In this document: positions 27,906 to 35,936 of the stretch, in pieces | How the letters are laid out: the number at the start of each line of letters is the position of its first letter | Position numbering within the stretch: the first letter of the stretch is position 1 | From: Candidatus Lernaella stagnicola | Lineage (GTDB): Bacteria; Lernaellota; Lernaellaia; Lernaellales; Lernaellaceae | DNA length: 64,000 bases | Direction of reading: 5' to 3' | Assembly (NCBI GenBank): GCA_030765525.1 | Contig: JAVCCK010000003.1 | Coordinates: forward strand, 240,502-304,501 | Program-made: the position numbers and the translations under genes | Notes under the pieces: model-generated | The model's input: only the letters and a program-made list of their open reading frames with translations | Told to the model about the DNA's origin: nothing | Databases searched by the model: none

Positions 27906-28797
27906 CTTGCTCCCTGATTGTGTAGTGACCGGATAAATAGGAAGGCCCGCCCGGCCCGTCGCCGATGTAGACGCCGCCCAGGTCATCGACGAATACGCCG
28001 ACGTTGCCCGGCAGCACGAGCGGCCGGTTGAAACGCACGTCCCAGCTTTTCAGGTAATCGACCCGTCCCGACCAAAGCGCTTGGTTTAGCGTTTCGATCG
28101 CGCGGGCGGCGGTGGAAAAGCCGTGGAGGATCGTGTTGCGGAAACCGGCGGCCTTGGCGTAGGCCGGAATCCAATGAATGGGGTTGAAATCGCCGGTAAG
28201 AAAAGCGAATTCCAAACCAGCGTTTGGGCCGAGCCGCCAGCGGCCGATTTCGCGCACGTCGGTGGGCACACGCGGCTTATCTTTTTTTGCACCGGATTTC
28301 TCGCCCGGCTTTTTCAAAGGGATCAACGCGTTGACCTCGGCCAGCAGGGCGTCCGGGGCGGAGTCGGTTTCGGTGATGAGGCGCTCGGTGATGATGATGC
28401 GCCGTCCGTTGTCGTCGATCGCGGCTAGGTTGCCTTTCATACGCAGCGGTTCATCGGCGGGCAGAGCGCGTCTGATCTCCATGCGAAAGCCCGCGTTGAC
28501 GACCCGCGACATGTCATACGGTACGGCCTGCAAAGTCTTGCTGAGCAGCGGAAAACCCCATTGCGGAAACAGATGGGGCGGCACGGTGTTTTTGTATGCG
28601 TCGGGATTACCGCCGACGTGTCGCACGTAGTCACGAATCAACGAGCGAGCCAGGGGCGGCAGGGTACGTTCGATCACCGGACCGGGTGCCGTGGGCTCGC
28701 CTTTGGCGCCGCCGCCTCGCGCGGACAGCACACCGGCTTCCAACAACGCCCGCAACACCTTTCCCTGACGAAACAAGTGGCGATAGGAGACGCTCAT
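27895..28797 (-). CDS. MaoC-type (R)-hydratase, HtdX-like
   Basis: 300 residues from the ATG at 28797. The frame is open to 29091, but the extra 98 residues are the shadow of the acyl-CoA dehydrogenase in another frame. The C-terminal hotdog carries the hydratase-2 motif TGDFNPIHW with catalytic Asp and His (about 198-206) and a second pattern, ILHGFSTAARAIE. The N-terminal half resembles a second, degenerate hotdog, so this is a double-hotdog enzyme that hydrates or dehydrates 2-enoyl and 3-hydroxyacyl thioesters. Its size and its place between a FadE5-like and a FabG4-like gene match mycobacterial HtdX (Rv0241c). Confidence 0.88.
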   Translation of the reverse strand: MSVSYRHLFRQGKVLRALLEAGVLSARGGGAKGEPTAPGPVIERTLPPLARSLIRDYVRHVGGNPDAYKNTVPPHLFPQWGFPLLSKTLQAVPYDMSRVVNAGFRMEIRRALPADEPLRMKGNLAAIDDNGRRIIITERLITETDSAPDALLAEVNALIPLKKPGEKSGAKKDKPRVPTDVREIGRWRLGPNAGLEFAFLTGDFNPIHWIPAYAKAAGFRNTILHGFSTAARAIETLNQALWSGRVDYLKSWDVRFNRPLVLPGNVGVFVDDLGGVYIGDGPGGPSYLSGHYTIREQDDE

Positions 28798-28814
28798 TTC
28801 ACCCTCCCCTGCGG

Positions 28815-30734
28815 CTACGTGGCCGCGTTCTCGTCGGCTTCGGTTTCTTCCAGATGGGCCAACAACCGCGCGCCGGTCGTCGTGATTTCCTCGTGCAGGA
28901 ATTTGCAGCGCGGTTCGGCGCGTTCGAGATAGCGCTCGAGCACCTCGCGGCGTTCGGGAAAACGTTCGGCCTGTTCCAGCAGCAACTCGCACACCGCGAC
29001 GTCGGCCAGGATGCGGGTCAAGCGTTCGGCGTGGAGCATGGCGAGGGCGAAATCCGTCTTGGGATCCCACTCGCCGAAGAAGGTTTTCCATTGGCTGATC
29101 GGTTGACGACGCAGCCCGGCGATCTTTTTGCCGGCTAGGCGAGAAAGCAGAAACTGCAACGCCGAATACTGCAGCGCTTGGAGTCGGGCGACGCGCTTCG
29201 CGTCACGGTCGGAGGCGGTGCGGGCACGCAGTTTGGTGCGGGCCATGCCTTCCAGGAAACGCCGCGGATTCTTGAGCACTCCCATCAGGCTGTCTTTCAT
29301 GGCCATGAGCGCTTGGATTTGACTCGTGCCCTCGTAAATCGGCATCACCAGCGCATCGCGCAGAAGCTTCTCGGCGCCGAATTCCGTGCTGTACCCGTAA
29401 CCGCCGTGGATTTGGATGCAACGGCGGGCCATCTCCACGGCCTTCTCGGCGGCGAGGTATTTGACCAGCGGCGTCAATCGCCGGGCGCTGCTCACATGAT
29501 GTCGGTGCTGCCGCGCTGTATCTTTCTTTTCGGCTTCGTCGGCGGGCGGGCGAAAGCGCAGGATGAGGTCGAGTTTCTTGGCCATTTCCTCGTGGTAAGC
29601 GCCGTTGACCGCCAGGGCGCGGAGGCCTTGGATATCGGTGCGCATTTCGTCGAGGTAGTCGGCGATCATTTCGTGCCGCGCGATATTCTTGCCCATGCTC
29701 GGCCGTTCAGCGGCGTAGGCGGCGGCCATGCGGTAGGCGGTTTCGCAAACGCCGATGCACTCAAAGCCGACGCCGACGCGCGCGTTGTTCATCAGTTGGA
29801 GCATGAGGCGGAAGCCGTCACCGCGCTCGCCGATGAGCAAGGCGGGCGAACGGTCGAAGTTGATCGTGACCGTCGCCGAAGCGTGGTGGCCCAGTTTTTC
29901 CTCCAGCTTTTCGAACGAGGCGTAATGCCGTCGTTTGCCGTCGGCGTCGATTTCAAACGCGGGCACGAGAAACATCGACAAGCCTTTGAGACCGGCGAAC
30001 GCGTCGTTGGGGTCGGCCGCTTTTTCAGTGCGCGCGATGACGAAGTGATACTTGGCGTGGCCGGAAGTGATGAAGATTTTTTCGCCGGTGACCAGCCAAT
30101 TGCCGTCTTCGTCCTGTTCGCCCTTGGTGCGCAGCGCGGCCATGTCGCTGCCGGCGCCGGGTTCGGTGATGTCCATCGACCCCCATGCCTCGCCGGAAAT
30201 GATTTCGGTGATGGCGTCGGCGAAGCGTGTTTTGGAGATCATACCCGCCTCGGTGTCGAACTCGGTCGTGCCTTCCATGATGGAATATAGAAGCATCGCC
30301 ATGGCCATGCCGCCGTGGAAGCCTTGATGCGTGCTGACCGAGACGTCGCCGCGCGCGAAAAGTTCGGTGCAAATCATAAAGAGTAAAAACGGCGTGTTCA
30401 TGCCGCCCAGCTCACGCGGCAACGCCATGCCGTGCAATTCGAGCGCGCGAATGTTGTCGAACAGTTGCTGGAAGAGCGGTGGAAAGCGGACAACGCCGTC
30501 TTCGAGGACGGGGTGGCCATGGTCCAGTTCGGCGCTGAGGGGGGCGACTTCCTCGGCGACGAAATTGCCGACCAGGTCCAGCACACCGCGGTAAAACTCG
30601 AGCGCATCATCGACATTCCGGAAGCCGTCCGCGGCGGTCCATTGGTATTCGGTTAACTCCACCAACGGCGCCCAATCGATGGCGTGATCCACGTAGAACC
30701 GCAGGTCATGGTTGTCGTCGTAGAAATTAGCCAT
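28815..30734 (-). CDS. Acyl-CoA dehydrogenase, FadE5-like
   Basis: 639 residues from the ATG at 30734 with AAGGAGAAGTG upstream. It has the long N-terminus of the FadE5/AidB-related subgroup (MANFYDDNHDLRFYVDHAID), the FAD/substrate signature (MDITEPGAGSDMAALRTKG), the catalytic Glu in IYEGTSQIQALM (about residue 466), and a C-terminal extension of roughly 150 residues beyond ordinary acyl-CoA dehydrogenases. It makes 2-enoyl-CoA with electrons passed to ETF. The start overlaps the end of the TetR gene by 8 nt, so both are probably one transcript, with the regulator first. Confidence 0.92.
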   Translation of the reverse strand: MANFYDDNHDLRFYVDHAIDWAPLVELTEYQWTAADGFRNVDDALEFYRGVLDLVGNFVAEEVAPLSAELDHGHPVLEDGVVRFPPLFQQLFDNIRALELHGMALPRELGGMNTPFLLFMICTELFARGDVSVSTHQGFHGGMAMAMLLYSIMEGTTEFDTEAGMISKTRFADAITEIISGEAWGSMDITEPGAGSDMAALRTKGEQDEDGNWLVTGEKIFITSGHAKYHFVIARTEKAADPNDAFAGLKGLSMFLVPAFEIDADGKRRHYASFEKLEEKLGHHASATVTINFDRSPALLIGERGDGFRLMLQLMNNARVGVGFECIGVCETAYRMAAAYAAERPSMGKNIARHEMIADYLDEMRTDIQGLRALAVNGAYHEEMAKKLDLILRFRPPADEAEKKDTARQHRHHVSSARRLTPLVKYLAAEKAVEMARRCIQIHGGYGYSTEFGAEKLLRDALVMPIYEGTSQIQALMAMKDSLMGVLKNPRRFLEGMARTKLRARTASDRDAKRVARLQALQYSALQFLLSRLAGKKIAGLRRQPISQWKTFFGEWDPKTDFALAMLHAERLTRILADVAVCELLLEQAERFPERREVLERYLERAEPRCKFLHEEITTTGARLLAHLEETEADENAAT

Positions 30735-31386
30735 CACTTCTCCTTTTCGCCGAAAGCGACGGCGAACTCGGATCGACGAAGAGCGATTCGCGGGCAACGC
30801 GAACTAGTTCGGCAATGCGAGGCGCCAAGTTGGTTCTCTTTTTTTGCGGGAAGAAATCGTCGGCGGTGCGGCCCATGGCCACAGTGCCGATGACCATCAT
30901 CATTACTTGAAAGACGTAGGATTCCGGGTCGACATCCGATTTGATGACATCGCTTCGCTGGCCGAGTCGGATGTAATTCGTGATCAAGTCGAGCCACGGC
31001 CGCAAGTGTTGCCGCACCAATTCCGGCGCGCCTTCAGGGCGATCAAGCATCTCCCGCACGACGTGACGGGCGCGGTTCTCGTCGTCGAGGAAAAAATCTA
31101 CCAGCGCGGTGATCATGTCGGCAAAGCGGTCGTGACCGCTGGCCGTGTCGGAAAGCAGGCGCGGCAACTCGCGGCTCCAATGCTGCATCAGGTCGTCGTT
31201 GACCGCCTCGCGCAACGTTTTCTTGCTGTTGAAATGGTAGAGCAAGGATTGCTTGCGGATGCCGACCGATTCGGCAATCGCCTGTAACGATGTGCCCTCG
31301 AAGCCGTTGCTGCCGAAAAGGCGGATCGCCTCGTCCAAAATTCGACGCCTTACTTCTCCGGCCTGAATATGATTATCATGTGACAT
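30727..31386 (-). CDS. TetR-family transcriptional regulator of the fatty-acid operon
   Basis: 219 residues. The N-terminal helix-turn-helix is clear (RRILDEAIRLFGSNGFEGTS followed by LQAIAESVGIRKQSLLYHF); the C-terminal domain is variable and probably binds an acyl-CoA or similar ligand. It is the first gene of the minus-strand run and overlaps the acyl-CoA dehydrogenase start. The space to the divergent acyl-CoA synthetase holds a perfect palindrome. By analogy with TetR-type FadR and PsrA proteins it is likely to repress both arms until acyl-CoA appears; this is inference. Confidence 0.9.
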   Translation of the reverse strand: MSHDNHIQAGEVRRRILDEAIRLFGSNGFEGTSLQAIAESVGIRKQSLLYHFNSKKTLREAVNDDLMQHWSRELPRLLSDTASGHDRFADMITALVDFFLDDENRARHVVREMLDRPEGAPELVRQHLRPWLDLITNYIRLGQRSDVIKSDVDPESYVFQVMMMVIGTVAMGRTADDFFPQKKRTNLAPRIAELVRVARESLFVDPSSPSLSAKRRSDG

Positions 31387-31404
31387 AGATGAAAACCGCC
31401 GTGA

Positions 31405-31418
31405 CTACCAATTGGTAG
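31405..31418. promoter_or_regulatory. Perfect 14-bp palindrome, probable TetR operator
   Basis: CTACCAATTGGTAG is a perfect palindrome 18 bp upstream of the TetR start and 82 bp upstream of the acyl-CoA synthetase start. A further half-site, AATCGGTAG, lies at 31432-31440. Position, symmetry and length suit a TetR operator controlling both divergent transcripts. Confidence 0.65.
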
Positions 31419-31500
31419 GCGGAAACGTAACAATCGGTAGACAGGCAGTCAACCGCGTTTCTGCATCCAAATCGCGTTTTTTTCCTTGTTGGAGGACAGC

Positions 31501-33330
31501 ATGTTTTCCTACGCCGACCTTCCGGAAACGAACATGGCCGCCATCGCGCTGAATCGCGCCAAGCAGCACCGAAGCCGCGTCAAGTTGATTTCGATGTACC
31601 GCGGGGGGCGGCACACCGGACGCTGGCAAGAGCATACGTGGGAAGACTTGCAGCCCGAGCAATTTAAGCTCAACGCCGCGTGGCGGAAGCTGGGGCTCAA
31701 GCCGGGTGATCGCGTGGCCATTCTGGCCGGCAACCGGCCGCGTTGGGTGAACACTTTTGTAAGCCTGGTGGCCGGGAGTTGTGTCGTCGTGCCGATCTAT
31801 CCCACGCTGACGGCCGAAGCTGTCGCGTACATCTTGAAAGATTCCGGCGCGCGTTATCTTGTTGCCGAATCGGCCGACCAAGCTGAAAAGGCGTTGAGCC
31901 ACATCGAAAGCCTGCCGCGGCTGGAGCGCGTTTTCGTCATGGAGTCCGATGGCGACGAAGCCGACGAACGCGTGGCGAGCTATAAGACGCTCTTGGCGCT
32001 GGGCGAAAGCAGCGTGAGCGTCCCGGACCTCATCGAGCACGTCCGGGGCATCGATCCCGACGACCCGGTGGCGATCATTTACACATCGGGCACAACGGGC
32101 CGCCCCAAGGGCGTGATGCTCAGTCACAACAACTTCCTCAGCCAGCGCCCGGTGTTGAAACATTTCAACCTGAATGAAAATGACGTGTTCCTGAACCACC
32201 TGCCCTTCTGTCATTCCTTCGGGCTGACGGCGGACCTCCTGGCGAGCACCGACGTGGGGGCCGTGTTGGCCATCGCGGACGGCATCGGCAACGAGCAAAT
32301 CCGGCACGGCCTGACGACGATTCGCCCGACGGTCTTGATGAGCGTGCCGCGCCTTTTCGAGAAGCTGTTTGTCGAGGTGCAACGGGTTGCCGGTATGCGG
32401 CCCGCCTTCGCCCAAAAGATGTTCCGTAACGCATTAGCGGTGGGTAAGCAGGTTTTCGATCTACGCAATGAGGGCAAAGCGCTACCGCCGATGCTGGCGT
32501 TGCGAAACCGGCTGGCCTCACGCATCGCCGAACGCATCCGCCGCCAGGCCGGGCTGGATCGCGTACGCATCGCTTTCGCCGGGGGCGGGCCAACGAGCCG
32601 GCTGCTTTGTTACTTTTTCCAGGGCATCGGCATCGACATTTACCAGGGCTACGGCTTGACGGAAACCAGCCCCATCGTGACCGTCAACATCCCGGGAAAA
32701 AACAAGCTGGGCACGGTCGGCCCACCGATTGACGGCGCCGAAGTGGAGATCGCCGAGGACGGCGAAATCATGCTACGCGGGCCGATGCTCATGCGCGGTT
32801 ACTACAACGATCCGGAGAGCACGGCGGAAGCGATCGACGAAAAGCGTTGGTTTCACACCGGCGACATCGGCCATTTGGACGCGGATGGCTACCTGACGAT
32901 TACCGACCGCAAGAAGGAACTGCTGGTCACTTCCGGCGGCAAGAACATCGCACCACTGGCCATCGAAACCCAATTCAACACCGAGCAATACCTCGAGCGC
33001 GTCGTGATGATCGGCGACGATCGCAAATTCCTCACGGCGCTGGTCTGCCCCAATTTCGAGCGTGTGCGCGATTGGGCCGCTGGGAAAGACCTGGCCTTCG
33101 AATCCAACGCCGAACTCGCGGCACACCCCGATGTGCGGGCACTCATGCAGGAAAGCGTCGATCGCGTAAACGCGAGCTTGGCGCGGTACGAGCAGATCAA
33201 GAAATTCGCGGTGATGGATCACGAGTTTTCCGAGGCGACCGGCGAACTGACGCCCACGATGAAAGTCAAACGCCGAATCGTCGACAAGCTTTACAAAAGC
33301 ATCATCGACGGCATGTACCCGCGCGACTAA
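31501..33330 (+). CDS. Long-chain acyl-CoA synthetase (AMP-forming)
   Basis: 609 residues from the ATG at 31501, with GGAGGAC upstream. ANL-superfamily motifs are present: the P-loop IIYTSGTTGRPKG (about 192-204), YQGYGLTETSPIV, FHTGDIGHLDADGYL, and the hinge DRKKELLVTSGGKNI with the C-terminal catalytic Lys region (PTMKVKRR). It activates fatty acids to acyl-CoA and supplies the beta-oxidation genes on the other side of the shared control region. Its length and motifs place it with FadD15/ACSL-type enzymes rather than acetyl-CoA synthetases. Confidence 0.92.
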   Translation: MFSYADLPETNMAAIALNRAKQHRSRVKLISMYRGGRHTGRWQEHTWEDLQPEQFKLNAAWRKLGLKPGDRVAILAGNRPRWVNTFVSLVAGSCVVVPIYPTLTAEAVAYILKDSGARYLVAESADQAEKALSHIESLPRLERVFVMESDGDEADERVASYKTLLALGESSVSVPDLIEHVRGIDPDDPVAIIYTSGTTGRPKGVMLSHNNFLSQRPVLKHFNLNENDVFLNHLPFCHSFGLTADLLASTDVGAVLAIADGIGNEQIRHGLTTIRPTVLMSVPRLFEKLFVEVQRVAGMRPAFAQKMFRNALAVGKQVFDLRNEGKALPPMLALRNRLASRIAERIRRQAGLDRVRIAFAGGGPTSRLLCYFFQGIGIDIYQGYGLTETSPIVTVNIPGKNKLGTVGPPIDGAEVEIAEDGEIMLRGPMLMRGYYNDPESTAEAIDEKRWFHTGDIGHLDADGYLTITDRKKELLVTSGGKNIAPLAIETQFNTEQYLERVVMIGDDRKFLTALVCPNFERVRDWAAGKDLAFESNAELAAHPDVRALMQESVDRVNASLARYEQIKKFAVMDHEFSEATGELTPTMKVKRRIVDKLYKSIIDGMYPRD

Positions 33331-33354
33331 CCGCCAATCGCGCGGCACCTAGTT

Positions 33355-34920
33355 TCATGGTTTCGGTTCGCCTCGGGCGAGTAACGCATCGACATCGACT
33401 TCAAAAAGCCCGCAACTGGATGCCGCGAAGAGGCGGCCGCTTGTCGGTTCGAGGTGCAGGCCGCGGGCGAGTTTGCCGACGAAAAGGCGCGCCCGGCGCG
33501 TTCGGTCATGCAGGTCGTAAAAGTCCAGCATCCCGTCAACGTAACCCGCGGTGACGATCAGCCCGCGACGATGATCCAGGTACAACTCGCGCACGGTCGT
33601 TTCGGTGGGAATGCGGTCGAGCACCGCGAGGCTGTCGCCGTCAAGCACGATAATCTCGCGCGTCAACGTGCCCGCCGCGTAAAGGCGGTTGCCGGCCGGA
33701 TCGTAATCCATGCCGATGGTCGGCGCGCCGACCGAGCCGCGTTTGCGAATCGTGAAGTCGTCCGCGTCGAGCAAAAGCACGTCGCTGGCGACCATCGAGG
33801 CGAAGTAGCCGGAGCCGTCGCGGTTGGGCACGAGGGTATCAAACATCCCGATGAAGCCGAGGTCGTCGTACTCCCGAAAGAGTCGCGGCTGCTTCCCGTC
33901 GCGGGGAAACACGCCCACCGCGCCGCCGTATCCCAAAACGATCAACTCATCTTTTGCCGAGTCGACGTAGACACGAATCGGCTCGTAGTCCAGATCAAGG
34001 CGTCGCACCTCGCGCAACGTGTCGTCGGTGTAATCATACGTTCGCACCGAGTGAGCGCCGCCCCGATCGAGCACCACGACATGGATTTCCTTTCGCCGCG
34101 GGTCAACGGTGATGCGCTGCGGATACGAGCCGCCCGCCTCACCGATAACCGTCGCCAATCGGGCGCTCGCGAAATCCGGCGCGGAGAAGCTGGTCACACC
34201 CACGGCGTCGTTCGCGGGCTGCTTCTTGCTCCATGACCGCAGAAAGCCGGAACGCCGTTGCTTCAACGTGAAGAAAAGTCGGTCGGCAACAGGGTCGCTT
34301 TTCACGTCGTAGGGGAAACAGGAATCGACGGCGCCGCTTCGCGCGATGTCCTCGCGGCTGATGATCGGCGTGAGGAAAGGGCTTTGCGCGACCGTTTGGC
34401 AGGCCCGGTCGCCGGAGCCGAAATACGTCAGGCCGATCGACGCGATGCCGAAGTAAGTTGGAATAAGAAGCAGTAGCGGGATATCGAGTCGTACACATCG
34501 GGGCCAGCGTTCGCGCAAACGCCATTGGGCGATCCACCACCCGGCAAGCCCGACCGCCAAGATGTAGAACGCGATGCGCTGCAGCCCGTAGCCGATGATC
34601 GTCAGCATCAGCGACGGCGCGGCCAACCATGCCAGAAAAACCAGGCCGACCGCCAGGCGCACCAGCAGCGCCGTTCTTGGCCGGGGTTGTTCCCACCATG
34701 CTCGATAGGCGGGCCGCTTGCGGAGAAGGACGTAGTGTGTCGCCACGAGGGCGAGCAGCGGCGCGAAGAAGTAGACGATCCGCAGGTAGTAATGCAGCCG
34801 GCGCGCGGCGTCGGCAATACCCATCACGTACGCGATCGGGAAAAGCAGGGCGACGTAAACGCTCAGGCGCAGAAGGCAAGGTACAGCCGCGTTTGGCTTG
34901 GCGGCGATCGGGTGGCCCAT
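33355..34920 (-). CDS. Membrane protein with C-terminal YncE-like beta-propeller (copy A)
   Basis: 521 residues. Four to five helices occupy about residues 10-165, and the C-terminal ~320 residues form a repeated pattern (YDPAGNRLYAAGTLTREIIV, then LYLDHRRGLIVTAGYVDGML) typical of YncE/NHL beta-propellers, probably on the periplasmic side. The ATG at 34920 shares one base with the stop of the methyltransferase gene; a GTG at 34923 is an alternative. It is paralogous to the protein at 50120-51607, with the same layout and a shared IAYVMG/LVFVER-type N-terminus and Asp-rich propeller turns. Function unknown. Confidence 0.75.
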   Translation of the reverse strand: MGHPIAAKPNAAVPCLLRLSVYVALLFPIAYVMGIADAARRLHYYLRIVYFFAPLLALVATHYVLLRKRPAYRAWWEQPRPRTALLVRLAVGLVFLAWLAAPSLMLTIIGYGLQRIAFYILAVGLAGWWIAQWRLRERWPRCVRLDIPLLLLIPTYFGIASIGLTYFGSGDRACQTVAQSPFLTPIISREDIARSGAVDSCFPYDVKSDPVADRLFFTLKQRRSGFLRSWSKKQPANDAVGVTSFSAPDFASARLATVIGEAGGSYPQRITVDPRRKEIHVVVLDRGGAHSVRTYDYTDDTLREVRRLDLDYEPIRVYVDSAKDELIVLGYGGAVGVFPRDGKQPRLFREYDDLGFIGMFDTLVPNRDGSGYFASMVASDVLLLDADDFTIRKRGSVGAPTIGMDYDPAGNRLYAAGTLTREIIVLDGDSLAVLDRIPTETTVRELYLDHRRGLIVTAGYVDGMLDFYDLHDRTRRARLFVGKLARGLHLEPTSGRLFAASSCGLFEVDVDALLARGEPKP

Positions 34921-35612
34921 CACGACGCCGCCTTTCGCGCGACGACCGTACGGCGAATGCGTCGGCGCTCGGCATATTCCACAACGAAGCCCGCTTCGCG
35001 CAGCATCGTCAGCGGCCGTTCAAAACGCGGCGCGGCAAGGATGGAACGGTACGCGGCTTCGCCGATCGGCCAACCCAAACGCAGGCGGCGCAGGATGCCA
35101 TAGCCGAAGCGGAACACGCGGGTCATCGTGTTGGTCGGGTCGATATCGCCCAGCACGAAGAGCCCGCCGGGTCGCAAAACACGATGCACTTCGCGCGCGG
35201 CGTCGTCGGGCCGGGCGAGGTGATGCCACGTGTACAGCGAGTGCACCACGCCGAAGGAGCCCTCGGAGAAAGGCAAAGGCTGCTGGATATCGGCCGCGAA
35301 GGTTTTCAGGTTGTCGAGGCTCGCTGCCTCTTGCTCGGCGAAGGCTACCATTTGCGGATCGACGTCGACGCCCGTGACTTCTCCTGGGTAGCCGCGGGCC
35401 AGACACGCCAATCCAATGCCGACCCCGAAACCGATATCAAGCAGCGCGCCTTCCCCACCGAATCTCGCGATGAGCGCCGCAATACGGCGGGCGTCACGTT
35501 GAATATCGCGGCGCCGCCGCTGCTGGGCCCAGCGGAATTGCTCGTGGCTGATGCCGTCGTCGGCGATCGTGCCATCGAGAATGGAGGCTTGTTTTGCGGG
35601 TCGTTCCGTCAT
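34920..35612 (-). CDS. Class I SAM-dependent methyltransferase
   Basis: About 230 residues from the ATG at 35612; the frame also has a possible start at 35633. The SAM-binding motif LLDIGFGVGIGLACLARGYP, the acidic loop VTGVDVDPQ, and VHSLYTWHHLARPDD, where motif IV is followed by a UbiE-like H-H, are clear. Family members methylate small molecules such as quinones, lipids or peptides; the substrate is not evident. It precedes the propeller membrane protein with overlapping stop and start, so the two are likely one operon, and is divergent from the small peptide ORF and the second methyltransferase. Confidence 0.85.
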   Translation of the reverse strand: MTERPAKQASILDGTIADDGISHEQFRWAQQRRRRDIQRDARRIAALIARFGGEGALLDIGFGVGIGLACLARGYPGEVTGVDVDPQMVAFAEQEAASLDNLKTFAADIQQPLPFSEGSFGVVHSLYTWHHLARPDDAAREVHRVLRPGGLFVLGDIDPTNTMTRVFRFGYGILRRLRLGWPIGEAAYRSILAAPRFERPLTMLREAGFVVEYAERRRIRRTVVARKAAS

Positions 35613-35678
35613 TGTTCTTGATGATAATCGCAAACGGCGGCGAGAGTAAAACTCAATGGCGACAAAGGAACGAACTTC

Positions 35679-35708
35679 TTGACATGAAAAATGGGCGTGG
35701 CATATGAT
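35679..35708 (+). promoter_or_regulatory. Near-consensus sigma-70 promoter before the Lys-Pro peptide ORF
   Basis: TTGACA (35679-35684) and TATGAT (35703-35708) are separated by 18 nt, matching 11 of 12 consensus bases. Transcription would begin near 35715, leaving about 73 nt before the 15-codon ORF at 35788 and about 220 nt before the methyltransferase at 35937. It is one of the two best promoters seen in the window. Confidence 0.75.
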
Positions 35709-35787
35709 TCAACCAACGTAGAAACGCGGGGTCGGCACACGTTTGAACGGTGTTGCGGCGAGTCGGCCCGATGCAAAGGAGAACAAC

Positions 35788-35835
35788 ATGGACTATCGTC
35801 CCTCCCCGAAACCGAAACCGAAACCGCGCCCCTAA
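35788..35835 (+). CDS. 15-residue Lys-Pro repeat peptide (small ORF)
   Basis: The ORF encodes MDYRPSPKPKPKPRP and ends at TAA. It has an ideal ribosome site (AAAGGAG, 6 nt before the ATG) and lies behind a near-consensus promoter. The peptide has six Pro and four basic residues with a KPKPKP core. It is too short for gene finders and could be a small modified peptide, a leader peptide in which Pro codons slow ribosomes, or chance. Two other frames are open over the same bases, so the ORF alone proves little; the ribosome site and promoter are the real evidence. A methyltransferase and B12 radical SAM pair follow on the same strand. Confidence 0.5.
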   Translation: MDYRPSPKPKPKPRP

Positions 35836-35871
35836 GCAAACGGTCATTGGCGTTTTTGGTGTCACGCGCGA

Positions 35872-35904
35872 CGTCTCGCCGCCGGCGAGGCGCTCGTTGT
35901 GTGT
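35872..35904 (+). terminator. Terminator- or attenuator-like hairpin after the small ORF
   Basis: A 9-bp stem with one U-G pair (35872-35880 against 35884-35892, core CTCGCC/GGCGAG, loop GCC) is followed by the U-rich stretch TTGTGTGTTTT. It lies 36 nt after the small ORF stop and about 33 nt before the methyltransferase ATG. It could end a short transcript or act as an attenuator for the genes downstream. Confidence 0.5.
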
Positions 35905-35936
35905 TTTATTAACCATAACTTGGTAAGCGATTTTCA

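Noticed and set aside
27906..27986. Longer N-terminus for the FabG4-like reductase (27 more codons)
   Set aside because: It is the overlap with the MaoC gene in another frame; the tandem ATGs behind GGGAG fit better.
28798..29091. 98-codon N-terminal extension of the MaoC-type hydratase
   Set aside because: Lies wholly inside the acyl-CoA dehydrogenase coding sequence and is Arg-rich; the ATG at 28797 starts the conserved part.
31405..32415. A 336-codon minus-strand frame opposite the acyl-CoA synthetase
   Set aside because: Arises from high GC third positions; the plus strand has all the ANL enzyme motifs.
35691..35912. A 73-codon frame overlapping the Lys-Pro small ORF
   Set aside because: Begins within the promoter region upstream of the predicted transcript start and has no ribosome site; Arg-rich random-like sequence.
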